From Pontederia crassipes (Eukaryota > Streptophyta > Magnoliopsida > Commelinales > Pontederiaceae), in assembly GCA_030549335.1 (NCBI GenBank), contig CM060191.1, positions 56,927,947 to 56,991,946 of the forward strand: DNA of 64,000 bases. Direction: 5' to 3'. Numbering within the stretch: position 1 is the first letter of the stretch; each line of letters begins with the position of its first letter. Below are positions 51,143 to 62,666 of the stretch, piece by piece. The notes beneath the pieces were generated by a model that was not told the DNA's origin, did no database searches, and saw only the letters and a list, made by a program, of their open reading frames with translations. The position numbers and the translations under genes are program-made.

Positions 51143-51898
51143 TGAAACAAATCGCATTGCCTTAAATGAGATTTCGGAGCAAGACAGAAACCAGTCCAAG
51201 TGTTCCGTCGTCTCCTGAAGGCAAATTTGTTCCGCATGCAGCCGTAAACCAAGGTAAAAGTGTTGCAAATGGCGAAAAACAGAGGAGCCTTTGGCCTCGA
51301 CCTGTGTTCGGTGTTTGCCCGTGACATGAAGGTCCACACCCTCTAAGGAAGATGCACCTCTCGGCGCATTACGATACATCCGTAGCACCATACGAAAACT
51401 TCGTTCCTCGAGCTTTGCAGCGTCAGCAGCAGCAGCACCATGCCTTGGTGCCCGCGCAAGGTTTTTGTTGATCACTTGATAATGATTTTCTTCCTGCACT
51501 CCAATGGAGCTTAAATCTGGGCATTGAATGAGGTTTTTGCAGCTACAAACGGCTGCTGCCATCTACTGGCGACCTGAAGAATAAGCAACTTGCTGCAGTG
51601 TTCGGAGGAGACGTCAAATATGGCACAGCAGATTAGGTTTCAGCAGTTAAAGTTTGTGCCCCACTCATCAGAACTACAAACTGTTATATGAAGCCTTGCT
51701 CCCTGACGGCATCCTGCAGCCAGTGCTCAGAGCAGAGGATATGTCGTCGTCATCATGTCTGCAAAGAGAGAGAAGGCGCATCTCCGCTGCCCCCTCTCGC
51801 ACCATTTACGAGAGCCTCGCAAAATCTCAAGTGCTACCAGCCAAAGGGTCTTCGCGGCAGCCCTGGTACGTACTGGCGTCCAGGACTGGGTCGAAGGC

Positions 51899-52075
51899 CT
51901 GCTGCCGTGGCGGGATACAGAGGCCCGTGTCGGTATGGTTAAGGTGAGACAGTCCTCTAGTCGCACCACTCATTTCTTTTTCATTGTCGACCGCCCTCTC
52001 GGCATGCCCCTCAGATCGCACTGCTGCCGTGGCGGGGTGCAGAAGAAGACCTTGTCGGTATGGCTAATGTGTCCT
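51899..52075. repeat. Diverged direct repeat, about 122-bp spacing
   Basis: CTGCTGCCGTGGCGGG, followed by a CAGA-rich variable part and then TGTCGGTATGG, occurs at 51899-51946 and again at 52021-52069. This suggests an old tandem duplication about 450-600 bp upstream of the Dof start codon. Confidence 0.7.
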
Positions 52076-52388
52076 ATTTTTCGGTCAAATATGAACTTGC
52101 CCCGGCCCGGCCTTTGGCGTTGCAGCCTTTACATGCCAACCCTTACGTATCGTCCCTACGGTCTTTTTGTACACAATCGACCCCAAGTATCACGTATCAT
52201 TAATATAAGTGTTACTTGAACAGAGACAACCTGACGGCTATTCCCTCTGATCACCCTACAGGTCGCAGTCACTGCGAACTCTCTTCTTCAAAGAGCTCGG
52301 TTTTTTTAGCTCGTCGTACCAACCATGACAACGATGTCGAATCTATCTTTCTCCATGTTCAAAAGACTTCCCAGCCCTTATACCTCTC

Positions 52389-52398
52389 CTATTTAAAC
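52389..52398 (+). promoter_or_regulatory. Candidate TATA box of the Dof gene
   Basis: CTATTTAAAC lies about 105 bp upstream of the chosen ATG. Position and sequence fit a plant TATA element. No other core signal is obvious. Confidence 0.4.
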
Positions 52399-52501
52399 GC
52401 ACGGCCTAACGCAAACGAGAAGGCCATCGAGAGCTCTGTACGAAAAAACTTATTTAGTCGGGGAAGCAGAAGCACACCAGCTGCTCTTAGCGACGTTCGA
52501 A

Positions 52502-53212
52502 ATGCCTCTGGAAGTGGGCTTGACACGGCACAGGGGGGCGGAGGCGGCGCCGGAGGGCGAGAAGTGCGGCGACGCGACGGCGCCGGCAAAGGAGCGGTGC
52601 CCCAGGTGCGACTCGCGGGACACCAAGTTCTGCTACTACAACAACTACAATACGTCGCAGCCGCGCCACTTCTGCAAGTCCTGCCGCCGCTACTGGACGC
52701 TCGGCGGGTCGCTCCGGAACGTTCCCATCGGCGGCGCCTCACGCAAGCGCCTCCGGCGCTCGACGCCCACGTCCGATTCGCCCGCTCGCGTCGTTCCCAG
52801 GCTCTCGTTGCCGGCGTCCTGTCCGATGGTGGTGGAACTCGGGAACCCGGAGACGCCGGCGCCGCCTCCCGGCCACGGTCCGGTTCGCGGTGGTCCGGTC
52901 CAGAGCGGGCTGCTGGGCCTCGGGGAGGCCTTGCGTTCGGACCGGGCCACGTACGGTCTCGGACTGGGCTTGGATCTCGGGTACGGATCCGGGCCGTTCC
53001 CTGTGACAGAGGAAATGGGCTTCGGTCTCGCGCCGACGTTGCTGTGGCCGACGGACAACGGGGACACGTGGCGGGTTGGTGCGGGCGGAGGAGGCTGCTT
53101 CGCTGCTCGGCCTCTTGTAGCGGGTCCTGCCGTGCCGCCGCTCTCCGCCATGGTGGAGGGCGGCTCAGGGCCGGCGGGGGCCGGAGAGTTGCAATGGTGG
53201 TCATGTGAATAG
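52502..53212 (+). CDS. Dof zinc-finger transcription factor, 236 aa
   Basis: An intronless frame encoding a Dof (DNA-binding with one finger) protein. The finger spans residues about 31-85 and has the invariant CX2CX21CX2C arrangement (Cys33, Cys36, Cys58, Cys61). It includes the hallmark [20 protein letters not shown] and [17 protein letters not shown]. The domain binds AAAG cores as a plant nuclear regulator. A basic stretch (RKRLRR) directly follows and can serve as nuclear localisation signal. The C-terminal 150 residues are Gly/Pro/Ala-rich and poorly conserved, as usual for Dof proteins, ending in GELQWWSCE. The 52502 ATG gives a typical short acidic/basic leader before the finger. The gene is very GC-rich compared with its flanks. 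The subfamily, and so the specific target process, cannot be assigned from sequence alone. Confidence 0.92.
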   Translation: MPLEVGLTRHRGAEAAPEGEKCGDATAPAKERCPRCDSRDTKFCYYNNYNTSQPRHFCKSCRRYWTLGGSLRNVPIGGASRKRLRRSTPTSDSPARVVPRLSLPASCPMVVELGNPETPAPPPGHGPVRGGPVQSGLLGLGEALRSDRATYGLGLGLDLGYGSGPFPVTEEMGFGLAPTLLWPTDNGDTWRVGAGGGGCFAARPLVAGPAVPPLSAMVEGGSGPAGAGELQWWSCE

Positions 53213-53994
53213 AATAGTTGTTAGCTTCACCTCTGCGAGCCCTTCTCTTTATCAAACCCAAGAGAGTGTGTGAGTTTAGGCGTCTTGTTACTTGGTGAAA
53301 CGTGGTAGAGATGAGGAATTGACCTTTTCCGATGGTTGATTAATAGTATTCGTATGTCGTCTTAATCTCCCAATTTTTACCGTATTTGCGTCGTAAAACC
53401 TTTTACTTAGTTATGAATCATGTATTAGATCGTATGCCTTGGATCAATTTTGGACGGATTTACCCCTTCATGGTATATTTTGTATCAATATAAGTTCTAA
53501 TCCATCATACGTTTTAATAGACAAGTTTCTTCTTTTTTTCTTCTTTTTTTTTTCTTTCTACTTAAAGACATGGCGACTTATCTACATGAAATGTATTGGT
53601 GGACGCTCACGGCTTAATGGAAACTAAAGCAGTTGATCAATTGACGGCAAAAAGGTTAAAATAACCGTGACATAATTATACAACTTGAAGACCCTGCTGC
53701 TTTCGATTGAACAATTGGGAGCCTTTTTATTGAAGTGTTCTTTCTTGAACGTTGTATTGCTAATTTATTAATTTTCACAAGACCAAATGCATCGTTTACA
53801 GCTGCAGGATACTAGATCTCTGTAGTTGATTATTGCAACTTATTGCTCTATATCACGCCTTCCATGCCATACAATTAACTTTAAGCAGTAGATTATCCCA
53901 ATGCGCGATACATAGAAAAAAATGTGGCCATTGAGTTTTCAGTTATAGGAGTGAGCAAAATCGGGGTGGGCATCGGGTCGGTTGCTCCGGAATT
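53213..53994. other. 3' flank of the Dof gene
   Basis: Probable 3' UTR and AT-rich spacer, including a T/C-rich run at 53527-53560. No gene or transposon end was recognised. Confidence 0.45.
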
Positions 53995-55479
53995 TCCGAA
54001 AAGAAAACTCGGTTCTAGATCCGGTCCCGATCTGGTTCGAGACCGGACGTCCCGGTCAAATCGGAACTAAAAATTTTTTAATTATCCTGGTTTGAACATA
54101 AATAAATTAAAATAATACATAAAATAAAAACTTAATATTATTATATAAAAATGATAACTATCAATTAAATTATATATATAATAATATAATATAATATAAT
54201 GTATATTCAAGATAGGGTTATTTCCTCTAAGCACCCTAAACTATTGTAAATTATCACATCTAAGCACATACTACGAACTTCATTTTTTGGTACCTAAACT
54301 ATCACGATTTTTCCAATTTGATCCTTCCGTCCAATTCCGTCGTCTTCTCCATTATTTTTTATTTTTTATATTTGTGAAAAGTCCATTATACCCCTCTAAA
54401 TTGAATTCTATTTTACATAAAATAATACATAAAAATAATTAGAAAAAAACACCACGTGGGGGGGGGGGGGGGGGGGGTCGGCGCCCCCCGGCCGACGACG
54501 CACGCAGGGGGGCGGCCACCCCCCCCCCCCCCTTCTTGGCGCCGGGAAAGAGAGGGGGGGGGGTGTCGCCGCCCCCTGCGTGCATCGTCATCGTCGACGA
54601 CGACGCAGGGGGCGGCGACCCCCCTTTCTCTTTCCCGACTGCGTGCATCGTCGACGACGACGCAAGGGGGTGGCGACCCCCCCCCTTTCCCGGCACTGGG
54701 AAAGAGAAGGGGGGGTCGCCGCCCCCCTACGTGCGTCGTCGATTACGACAATGACGCAAGGGGCAGTGACCCCTCGCCCCTCTTTTGCGTCGTCGTCGTC
54801 GACGAAGAGGACGGCGGTGAGCCTCCCTCCACGTGTTCCTTTTTTTGTTCTAATTATTTTTTTATTTATTTTATGTAAAAATATAATTCAATTCAGAGCA
54901 GGGGTATAAATGGACTTTTCATAAATGCAAAAAATAAAAAATAACGGAGAAGTCGACGGAATTGGACGGAAGGATCAAACTAAAAAATTGTGATAGTTTA
55001 GGTATCCAAAAAATGAAGTTTGTAGTCTGGGGTTAGATGTGGTAATTCGTGATAGTTTAGAGGTGGTTAGAGGAAATAACCCTTCAAGATATATATCAAG
55101 TAATATATATTTAAAATAAACATAAATATAATATTTAAAAATAATTTAATATTAATATAATCGAGTCGTATTGGGTCTGAGTTATTGAGACCCGATCCCG
55201 ACCCTGTTACCCATCGGGTTGGAAAAAAACTTGAAAAATTCAAGTCGGTGCGGGCAGGGGCGACCGGGTCATCCCGACCCATTCTCAGCCCTATCGAGTT
55301 ACAATTATTTCTAGGTAATTTCACTAAATGTCATTCAATTTTAATCGTTTTCTAACTCTATCCTCCAACTTTACTTTGTAACTAAATTGCACACTAACTA
55401 TTAACTTCCTTCACCATTCTTTTCATCAGGTATAGGCGATTTGTCAATCATTTTCCTTATGAGGCAAATCATAAAATAA

Positions 55480-55525
<46 letters not shown>

Positions 55526-55672
55526 TAATTAAAAAAAGAGAGGGAGGAGGCGGCACCCCTCTGCGTAGTCACCAGCGTTAGGGGCATTACCCCTCCTCTA
55601 CATTAAAAAGGGGTTTTTCAATGTTGGGGGCATTGTCCCTCCTCTAGGAGCATCGACGGCGCTAAAAAGGGG
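53995..55672. repeat. Tandem duplication, first copy (carries MITE insertion)
   Basis: After removal of 54215-55091 this copy aligns with 55673-56543. Both start near TTCCGAAAAGAAAACTCGG/TTTTCGGAAAAGGAAACCC and share TGATAACTATCAATTAAATT. Both then have GACCCGGTC-type repeats, CTAGGTAATTTCACTAAA (55311 and 56191) and a closing block CCCTCCTCTAGGA. A short (AAT)n tract (55475-55525) is expanded in this copy. The underlying unit has GACCCGGTC/GGGTCGGGA ends, possibly a decayed repeat element. Confidence 0.75.
54215..55082. mobile_element. Mutator-type MITE with long inverted arms and 9-bp target duplication
   Basis: The element starts GGGTTATTTCCTCTAA and ends with its inverse. The arms match imperfectly for roughly 240 bp each: left to about 54455, right from about 54835. 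TTCAAGATA flanks it on both sides (54206-54214 and 55083-55091), the 9-bp duplication typical of Mutator-like elements. The GC-rich centre contains short GTCGTCGACGACG and CCCCC repeats and a G20 run (54458-54477). There is no transposase. The paralogous second copy of the surrounding duplication (near 55880) lacks the insertion. Confidence 0.88.
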
Positions 55673-56543
55673 GTTTTCGGAAAAGGAAACCCGGTCCCGG
55701 ACCTGGTTTCGGTAGGGTCGGGACCGAACATCCTTGTCAAACTATGTCAAAAATCGAAAATCCTTAGTTGCTCGATTTTACCATAAAAACTTAAAATAAT
55801 AAATAAAATAAATTAATATTATTATATAAATATGATAACTATCAATTAAATTATATATATGATAATATAATATAATGTATATTTGATATATATATATCAA
55901 ATAATATATTTATTTATTTAAATAAAACATAAATATAATATTTAAAATAATTTAATATTAATATAATATATTTAATCAGGTCGGGATTGGGTCGGGTTAT
56001 TATAACTCAGACCCGATTTTGGTCGGGTCCCGACCGGGTCAAGGAAATGAGACCCGGTCCCAACCGGGTCAAGGAAATGAGACCCGGTCCCAACCCGATT
56101 ATCCATTGGGTCGGGAAAAAACTTGAAAAATTCGAATTGGTGCGGGGGTCATCCCGGCCCATGCTCAACCCTATCCAGTTATAATTATTTCTAGGTAATT
56201 TCACTAAAGGTCATTCAATTTTACTCATTTTCTAACCATATTCTCCAACTTTACTTTGTAACTAAATTGCACACTAACTATTAACTTCTTTTACCATCCT
56301 TTTCATCGGGTATAGGTGACTTATCGATCATTTTGCTTACGAGCCAAATCATAATATAAAATAATAAAATAATATTAATATAATAATAATATAATTTAAA
56401 AAAAGAGAAGGGGGATGCCCCTCCCCCTCAATGTCCAACGGCCTCGCCGACACCAGAGGGAGGAGGCGGCACCCCTCTGCGCAGTCACTAGTGTTGAGGG
56501 CATTGCCCCTCCTCTAGGAACGTCGACGGTGCTAAAAGGGGGT
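55673..56543. repeat. Tandem duplication, second copy (empty site)
   Basis: This copy is homologous to the previous one without the MITE. The empty site lies around TGTATATTTGATATATATAT (about 55875-55895). An internal 30-bp unit with GGTCAAGGAAATGAGACCCG is itself duplicated at 56036-56095. Confidence 0.75.
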
Positions 56544-56701
56544 GTCTCCCCTGTCTACGAGCTTTGGTGTGCTCATAGAGGGGGCGACCCCCTCCTTTTG
56601 CGTCGTTGGCGCACATAGCGAAAAAGGGTCATCGCCCCCTCTGTGAGATCCATGTTGTTGGCGCATGCAAAGAAAAAGGAGGGGCAACACCCCCAACCCC
56701 C

Positions 56702-56739
56702 ACCCCCCCCCCCACCCCACCCCCCCCCCCCCCCCCCCC
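56702..56739. repeat. C-rich homopolymer-like tract
   Basis: Thirty-eight bases of C interrupted by two single A residues. The length is likely unstable. Confidence 0.9.
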
Positions 56740-57227
56740 ATGAGTTTCAACGAGTCTAGTTATATTTATTCTTTATATTTATTTTACATTTTAATGGCTT
56801 GTCATGAAAGCAAAAATGTCTAATAATCGTTTATAACTAGTGAAAAAAGGTAGTTAGTTAAAGAAGTTAATGGTTGGAAGACAATGATTGTTGTTCTCTA
56901 CTTGCAACAAATGCAGCTGGATCAAGTTCTATCACATGTGCAATTGGATCAAGTTCTATCACATGTTTTTGCTCGTTGGAGTTCGTTATTGTTCATTGTA
57001 GTGGAAGCTAGAAGTTCAACATGTTGACACTTAAATTTTTGTGTAAGATTTGTTAGTCATTTATAGCGGTTCAGTCTTTATAGAACCTGAAGAGTGAAAC
57101 TGTAATCATTCATTTTGATGGAATGAATCTTTTATGATTTCCCTCCCAATTTCAAATTCTCTTTGTCCCGCTCATGGCGTCTGTAGATCCTGCGGGGATG
57201 TGAGAGCTTGAGCATCATATCTTATTA

Positions 57228-59847
57228 TGGTATCAGAGCCACCCTCAAGTTCTTTAGATTCAGTGATTCTCTAGGTTACAAGCTAAGTCATTCCAAATTC
57301 TCAAGCTCCATAGATTGTACTTGAATTTGCCTCGCCTAGTTGTAAGATTTGAAGTTTGAGGTTGTTTTTTTACTCTCGATTTGGATTGAATTCTATAAAA
57401 TGTCTTCTTGGATCGAGTTCCATCACCATTGATATCTTGAATCCCCTTTTCTTGAGTCCATCAGACCTGGACTGGTCATATCTACTTGTGGGATGAAAGA
57501 ATTACTCCAACTGGATTGATGCAATGTTTAATACCTTATTGGCGAAGAACAAACCTGTCTTCATGGATAGATTATTTACAATTAACAAGGTTGATCGATC
57601 CTCATCTTCAATTTTAGTGGAAGAGGTGTAATGCCTTGATTTTTTTGTTGATTGCTAGTTCTACCACAAAAGGTTTAATTAGCAGAATTTACTACTCGCA
57701 AAGTGCTTGTACTCTGTGGTTAGATCTAAAAGAATGGTTTCAAAAACACAATTTCATGCAAGTGTACTCGATCAAAAATGAGTTGTATAACTTTCGATGG
57801 GGTTAGTTATCAATTTTTGAATACTTTTCTAAGTTGAAGTATCTATGGGAGGAGTTAAATTTATTGTCATCGGAATCTTTTTATTTTCGTTTCAATCTCA
57901 TTTCTATGGGACAGTTGGAAAAAGATTTAAATACAAAGATATGTTTCAATTCAAATTCTGCCTCTTCCATCATAGTGGTAAGGAGATCCTAATTGGTGAA
58001 TTGAAGAAAAGCCTATATTATATGAAGGATTTTTCTCATGAAGTTAACAATGTATTCAACATCTAACATAGGAGGCTTTTGGGCACTTATTAATGTAGCT
58101 GCTCTCAATGATCAAACATTGCAATAAATTGACACTTAGGCATTGTATAGTTTGTCCTATGGCTCGGCAAACCAATTTACATTTGCCTTCAGTAGAAAGG
58201 AAAGTTTATAAACCACTAAAATTAATTCATGTGAATACATGGTGTCCATTTAAAACTAACACTTATAATGGAAATAGTTACTTTGTAACTCTAGTTGAAC
58301 CAAATTGACTTGGATTTATTTGATGAAGCAGAAGTCTGACTGCTATTGTGTACTATATAATTTTCTAAACATGCCAGAGAATCAGTTTGGTTCTAGGGTC
58401 AAAATAACTCATTCAGAGAATGACTCAGAATATGACAACTTAAGGTGTAAAGAACTCTTTTCCAATAAGGGCATTGTACATCAAAGAAGTTGTAACTACA
58501 CCCTCCAACAAGATGGAGTTGTTGAGAGAAAACATAGATATGTTGATGAAGTTGCAAGAGCCTTATTCTTACAATTTAATCTACCCATATAGTTTTGGGG
58601 GGAGATGGCTCAAGCTACTGTTCACATTATAGACAAGTCACCGCTAAAGGCCTTCAACAACATCTCTCCTTATTTCTTCAACAAAAGTCCAGATTTAGCA
58701 TATCTTAAAGTGATTGATTGCTTATGTTATATATCAAATAAAACTCCTTCAGACAAGTTTGACAAAAGAGCTCATCCTTATGTTTTATTAGGACACTCCA
58801 TGGTTAACAAACTCTATAAAACTTTGAATTTAATATCGGATAAAGTTATTGTTTCGATATATGACATATATATATAGATGACATGTTCCTAAAGAAATTT
58901 TAGAAAGATTCTTCCAATTCTCAAAATCAGTAGTTAGTTAATGATTCGTTGATAATTATGATCCTATTCAATTAGTGATTCCTCTGTCAGGGCATGGTTC
59001 TACTAATTCAAAAGTCATTCTAGAAAACGAAAATCCCTTGAATCATTGTATTGAGGAGGTTTCTGTTGGAGAAGTAATTTCTTTACTTAAAATTCCATTT
59101 CCAAGAATGAAAAGAGCAACTAGACCTCCAAGTTGACTTCAGGATTATGTTGTGACTTCAGCTCAATCAATAGATATTATGTATCCTTTAAAGGATTTGG
59201 TTTCTCTTCATGCTTGTTCAACTAAATATAAATCTTTTGTTGCTGCTATGTCAAAAGTAGAAGAACCAACCTCTTATAATAAGGACATCAAAGACCCTCA
59301 TTGGATTAAAGCTATGGAAGATAAATTAACAACCTTAGAAAACACTAAAAGTTGGGAGCTAATCCTGATAAGAAACCTGTGGAATGTAAGGGGGTGTATA
59401 AAACTAGATTTACTTCTATTGGTGAAGTTGAAAGATTCAAGGCCAGACTTATTGCAAAAGGTTATAACCAAAAGTTGGGAATTAACTTTAAGGAGACATT
59501 TTCTCAGGTGGCTAAATCAATTACTATTCGAAATATATTATAGCTGCGACTCACGTCAGTGGTTCCAGGAGGTCATTCCAAAAGGTTATTCAACTTAGGG
59601 GGAGTCTAGAGGAAAGGTTTGCAAACTTCTCAAGAATTCTTATATGGCTTGAAACAAACCTCTTTCCAATGAAACATTAATCTTATTGTCAGTTGTGGAT
59701 TTTCACAAAGCCAAAATGACTATACATTGTTTACTAAAGCAAAGGGTAGTGAATTCATAGTCCTTTTAATATATGTTGACGGCATTCTTGTAGCAGGGAA
59801 TAGCCTCGATCACAATGATATTATTATAAATCACAATGATATTTATA
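57228..59847 (+). mobile_element. Degenerate Ty1/copia retrotransposon, 3'-truncated
   Basis: The primer binding site TGGTATCAGAGC is at 57228-57239, so a 5' LTR should lie just before it (56750-57215, edge not resolved). A gag relic (about 57400-58070) is followed by the pre-integrase/integrase zinc region (HCIVCPMARQTNLHLP, 58140-58190), then integrase core pieces (SENDSEYDN at 58415, DGVVERKHRYVDEVARA at 58514), then reverse transcriptase (HWIKAMEDKL at 59300, GVYKTR and [12 protein letters not shown] near 59390-59470, LIYVDGILVAGN near 59766-59805). Many stops and frameshifts are present. Sequence stops resembling copia near 59820. RNase H and the 3' LTR are absent, so the element was truncated before or by the next insertion. 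Confidence 0.82.
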
Positions 59848-59856
59848 TTATTAAAT

Positions 59857-61589
59857 GGAGTTAATGCCCCTTATACGCCCCTCATGCGTATGAGGGTCAT
59901 ACGCGTTGACAGCCACCGTCAGATGTAATCTGACGGTGGCCTGTCGAGCGCGCGTGAACCGGACGGTTCACGCGCGCTCATACTTTTTTTTTGCTCGCTC
60001 AATCAATGACCGGCTCACACTTATTTTTTCTGCTCGCTCTCCACATACGCCCGACTGTAGCTGCTCGTTCCCGCTAGGCGACGCCTCGACGGTGGGTCTC
60101 AGTGGTCGCCCGAGGCGAGATCGCACGCGACACGACCGTGGACGCCTGTGATCGCCTTTTGCCCCTCTCCCGATTCACGTACGTTATTGCCTTTTCTTCC
60201 CTCCCGATTCACGCCTATTTTTCTTCCGTCGCGTCGACGCCGGTGGGCTACGGTGGCCGCTCCAAGTGCGATCTCACGCGATCATAGACGGTGAGTGTTT
60301 CTATCTCGTTGCCCCTTTGGGTTAATGCGGTGGCCGCTTGTTTTTCGTTGCCCTAATCGTTGCCCTAGTTTGTCCTAGTTTCAGGCGTGATCCCGGGAAG
60401 GCGACATCGATCTCACGAGACGGTGGGCATTGAAGGCTCCGGCGGTGAGTCTGTCTGTTTCGATGCCCTTTTTCGTTGCCCTAGTTTGTGCCCTAGTTTA
60501 TATCATTCGAGGTAAAATTGTTTGTGCCCTCGTTTGTGCCCTAAGCAAAGATATGATTGCAAAGTTAGAATATTAAATAAGCAAAAACTGACTCCATAGA
60601 ATCAACATCCGTAGAATCTTCGACCTGGATTTCGTTCAGTCCACGATGTTCTCACCACAGCCTCTTGTTTGCAATGGCACTTAGGCACTGTCATCTTACT
60701 AAAAAAGAACTTCTCCAAATTAAAACAACTAGAATAGAAAAAAATACAATCACGACAACAGGGCAACATTTGCACATAACTGGAAAAATGAATTAAACAT
60801 CTTACTCAGTTCAGTGAATTAGACATGATACTCCATATAGTGATTCACAACAACTACTCGAATGAATTAAACAAATTACTCCTAATGATACGAACTATTT
60901 TACCACACAATTGGAGAACTTCATATTAGGGCACAAACTAGGGCACAAACAATTTTACCTCGAATGATATAAACTAGGGCAAATTAGGGCAACGAAAAAG
61001 GGCATCGAAACAGACAGACTCACCGCCGGAGCCTTCAGCGCCCACCGTCTCGTGAGATCGACGTCTCCTTCCCGGGATCATGCAACAATTAGGGCAATGA
61101 AAAATAGGCGGCCACCGCATTAACCCAAAGGGGCAACGAGATAGAAACACTCACCGTCTACGATCGCGTGAGATCGCGCCTGGAGCGGCCACCGTAGCCC
61201 ACCGGCGTCGACGCGATGGAAGAAAAATATGCATGAATCGGGAGGGAAGAAAAGGCGATAACGCGCGTGAATCGGGAGAGGGGCAAAAGGCGATCACAGG
61301 CGTCCACGGTCACGTCGCGTGCGATCTCGCCTCGGGCGATCACTAAGACCCACCGTCGAGACGTCGCCTAGCGGGAACGAGCAGCCGCAGCCGGGCGTAT
61401 GTGGAGAGCAAGCGAAAAAAATAAGTGTGAGCCGGTCATTGATTGAGCGAGCGAGAAAAAAAGTATGAGCGCGCGTGAACCGTCCGGTTCACGCGCGCTC
61501 GATAGGCCATCGTCGTATTACATCTGACGGTGGCTGTCGACGCGTATGACCCTCATACGCATGAGGGGCGTATGAGGGGCATTAACTCC
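59857..61589. mobile_element. Foldback Mutator-type element with about 0.67-kb inverted arms
   Basis: The left arm (59857 to about 60545) and right arm (about 60926-61589) are inverted copies that begin GGAGTTAATGCCCCT. They flank a spacer of about 380 bp. The 9-bp sequence TTATTAAAT lies on both sides (59848-59856 and 61590-61598), indicating a Mutator-like target duplication. The arms contain further small palindromes, such as GCGCGCGTGAACCGGACGG, and GC-rich segments that look like captured 5' gene sequence, each with a mirrored 61-codon open frame (60102-60287 + and 61158-61343 -). There is no transposase, so it is non-autonomous. Confidence 0.88.
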
Positions 61590-61744
61590 TTATTAAATAG
61601 ATATTTATCAATTATATTAATGTATTATTCTTAATATTTTTTATAAATAATAATATATCATCTTATTAATTATTTTAGTTTCATAACAATTCATAATAAC
61701 AATAATATTATTATCATATTTCTATAAAAATATACTGCTTTATA

Positions 61745-62230
61745 AATTTATAATAACTCGAATGTCTTCATTAAGTATGCGGACTGTCATTAGCGAGTCT
61801 GACCCCAATATAATCCTCTTAAATCGGTGTTTGCAAATAAAATTCAACCCCATGTATATACCCCATCATTCTGCTTCGACAACTGATGCAGCAATGATTG
61901 GTCCAGCAAATCTGCCTAGCCAGTTTCCAATGTGATCCTTTATATAGTCCGCCTACCGTGGCTTGGATGGTTCCTTGGTTGCACGTAGCAAAACTTCAAT
62001 CAGTATTACATTTGATCCAATCAATTAGAGGTGCCTTTCAGCTTGTGGATATTTTAAGGCCATCGACCAAAGATGAAGTATTTCCATCACTGATTTATCT
62101 GGAGTCTTGAAGCTTACATAAAAAATCAATCTATTCCTCCATTGCCATATCTTCCAACAGGCAGCAGTAAAAATGATCGGCCATGCAATTTGTTTTTATT
62201 GTCTTCTATCAGGCAAACAATTGGAAAAGA
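61745..62230 (-). pseudogene. LINE-type RNase H domain relic
   Basis: Read on minus from about 62230: AACWKIWQWRNRLIF, a spacer, then DHIGNWLGRFAGPIIAASVV, an in-frame TGA, WGIYMGLNF and RFKRIILGSDSLMTV. This is the layout of the plant non-LTR retrotransposon RNase H-like C-terminal region (W-IW-RN linker, then GN-W-GFAGPI, A-VVEAE, then the SDS motif). Stops and missing N-terminal residues show it is a dead fragment. It ends about 430 bp before the start codon of the downstream peptidase gene and may overlap its promoter. Confidence 0.65.
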
Positions 62231-62666
62231 AGCAGACTTTTTAAAGGAGAAAAATATTAGACTCATGAAGTGAGCTACTATTACTAACTAATTTTGTAAT
62301 TATGTCGAAAGGTGTGGCGTCTGTGAAAGACCTTTCTTATGCCGTACACTTCATCCGTGCCCGCGAAATCCCCATCCCCTTTCCTTCTCGCTCGGGGTCT
62401 GGGAACCAAATTGAACCCTAATTCCCACAGTTTGATGGAACAAACGATCGTATCAATCTTTTGACGCCACCGTACGCTGCGAACCTCTCGGAGCCTCCCT
62501 TCCGTTCCGTCTTCGCATCCCGTTCCGGTCCTTCTCCTTCAGCTCGCCGGAATGGCCTGATCTTCTTGAGGTCGAAGGAGCCGTCGCCTTCTTCGACTTC
62601 CTCTTCGCGTTCTCCGGCGAGCTCTCGCCGTCCTTCGCTCCTTCTGGGGGTCTCCGGCTCGCTTCC

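Larger units (their letters stand above)
49522..52388. other. Intergenic region upstream of the Dof gene
   Basis: 49860-50110 is AT-rich and 50120-50650 strongly CT-rich. A perfect palindrome and a CT microsatellite follow near 51 kb, and a diverged tandem duplication near 52 kb. A 148-codon minus-strand frame at 51116-51562 has no recognisable domain and ends in microsatellite sequence, so it is not called. Confidence 0.5.

Noticed and set aside
51116-51562. Minus-strand 148-codon open frame starting MAAAVCSCKNL
   Set aside because: No recognisable domain, the last residues come from a CT microsatellite, and there is no conserved start or promoter signal. A chance frame is more likely than a gene.
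52216-53261. Long open frames overlapping the Dof gene in other frames (330 codons +, 290 codons -)
   Set aside because: They are by-products of GC-rich sequence. Only the 52502-53212 frame encodes the Dof finger.
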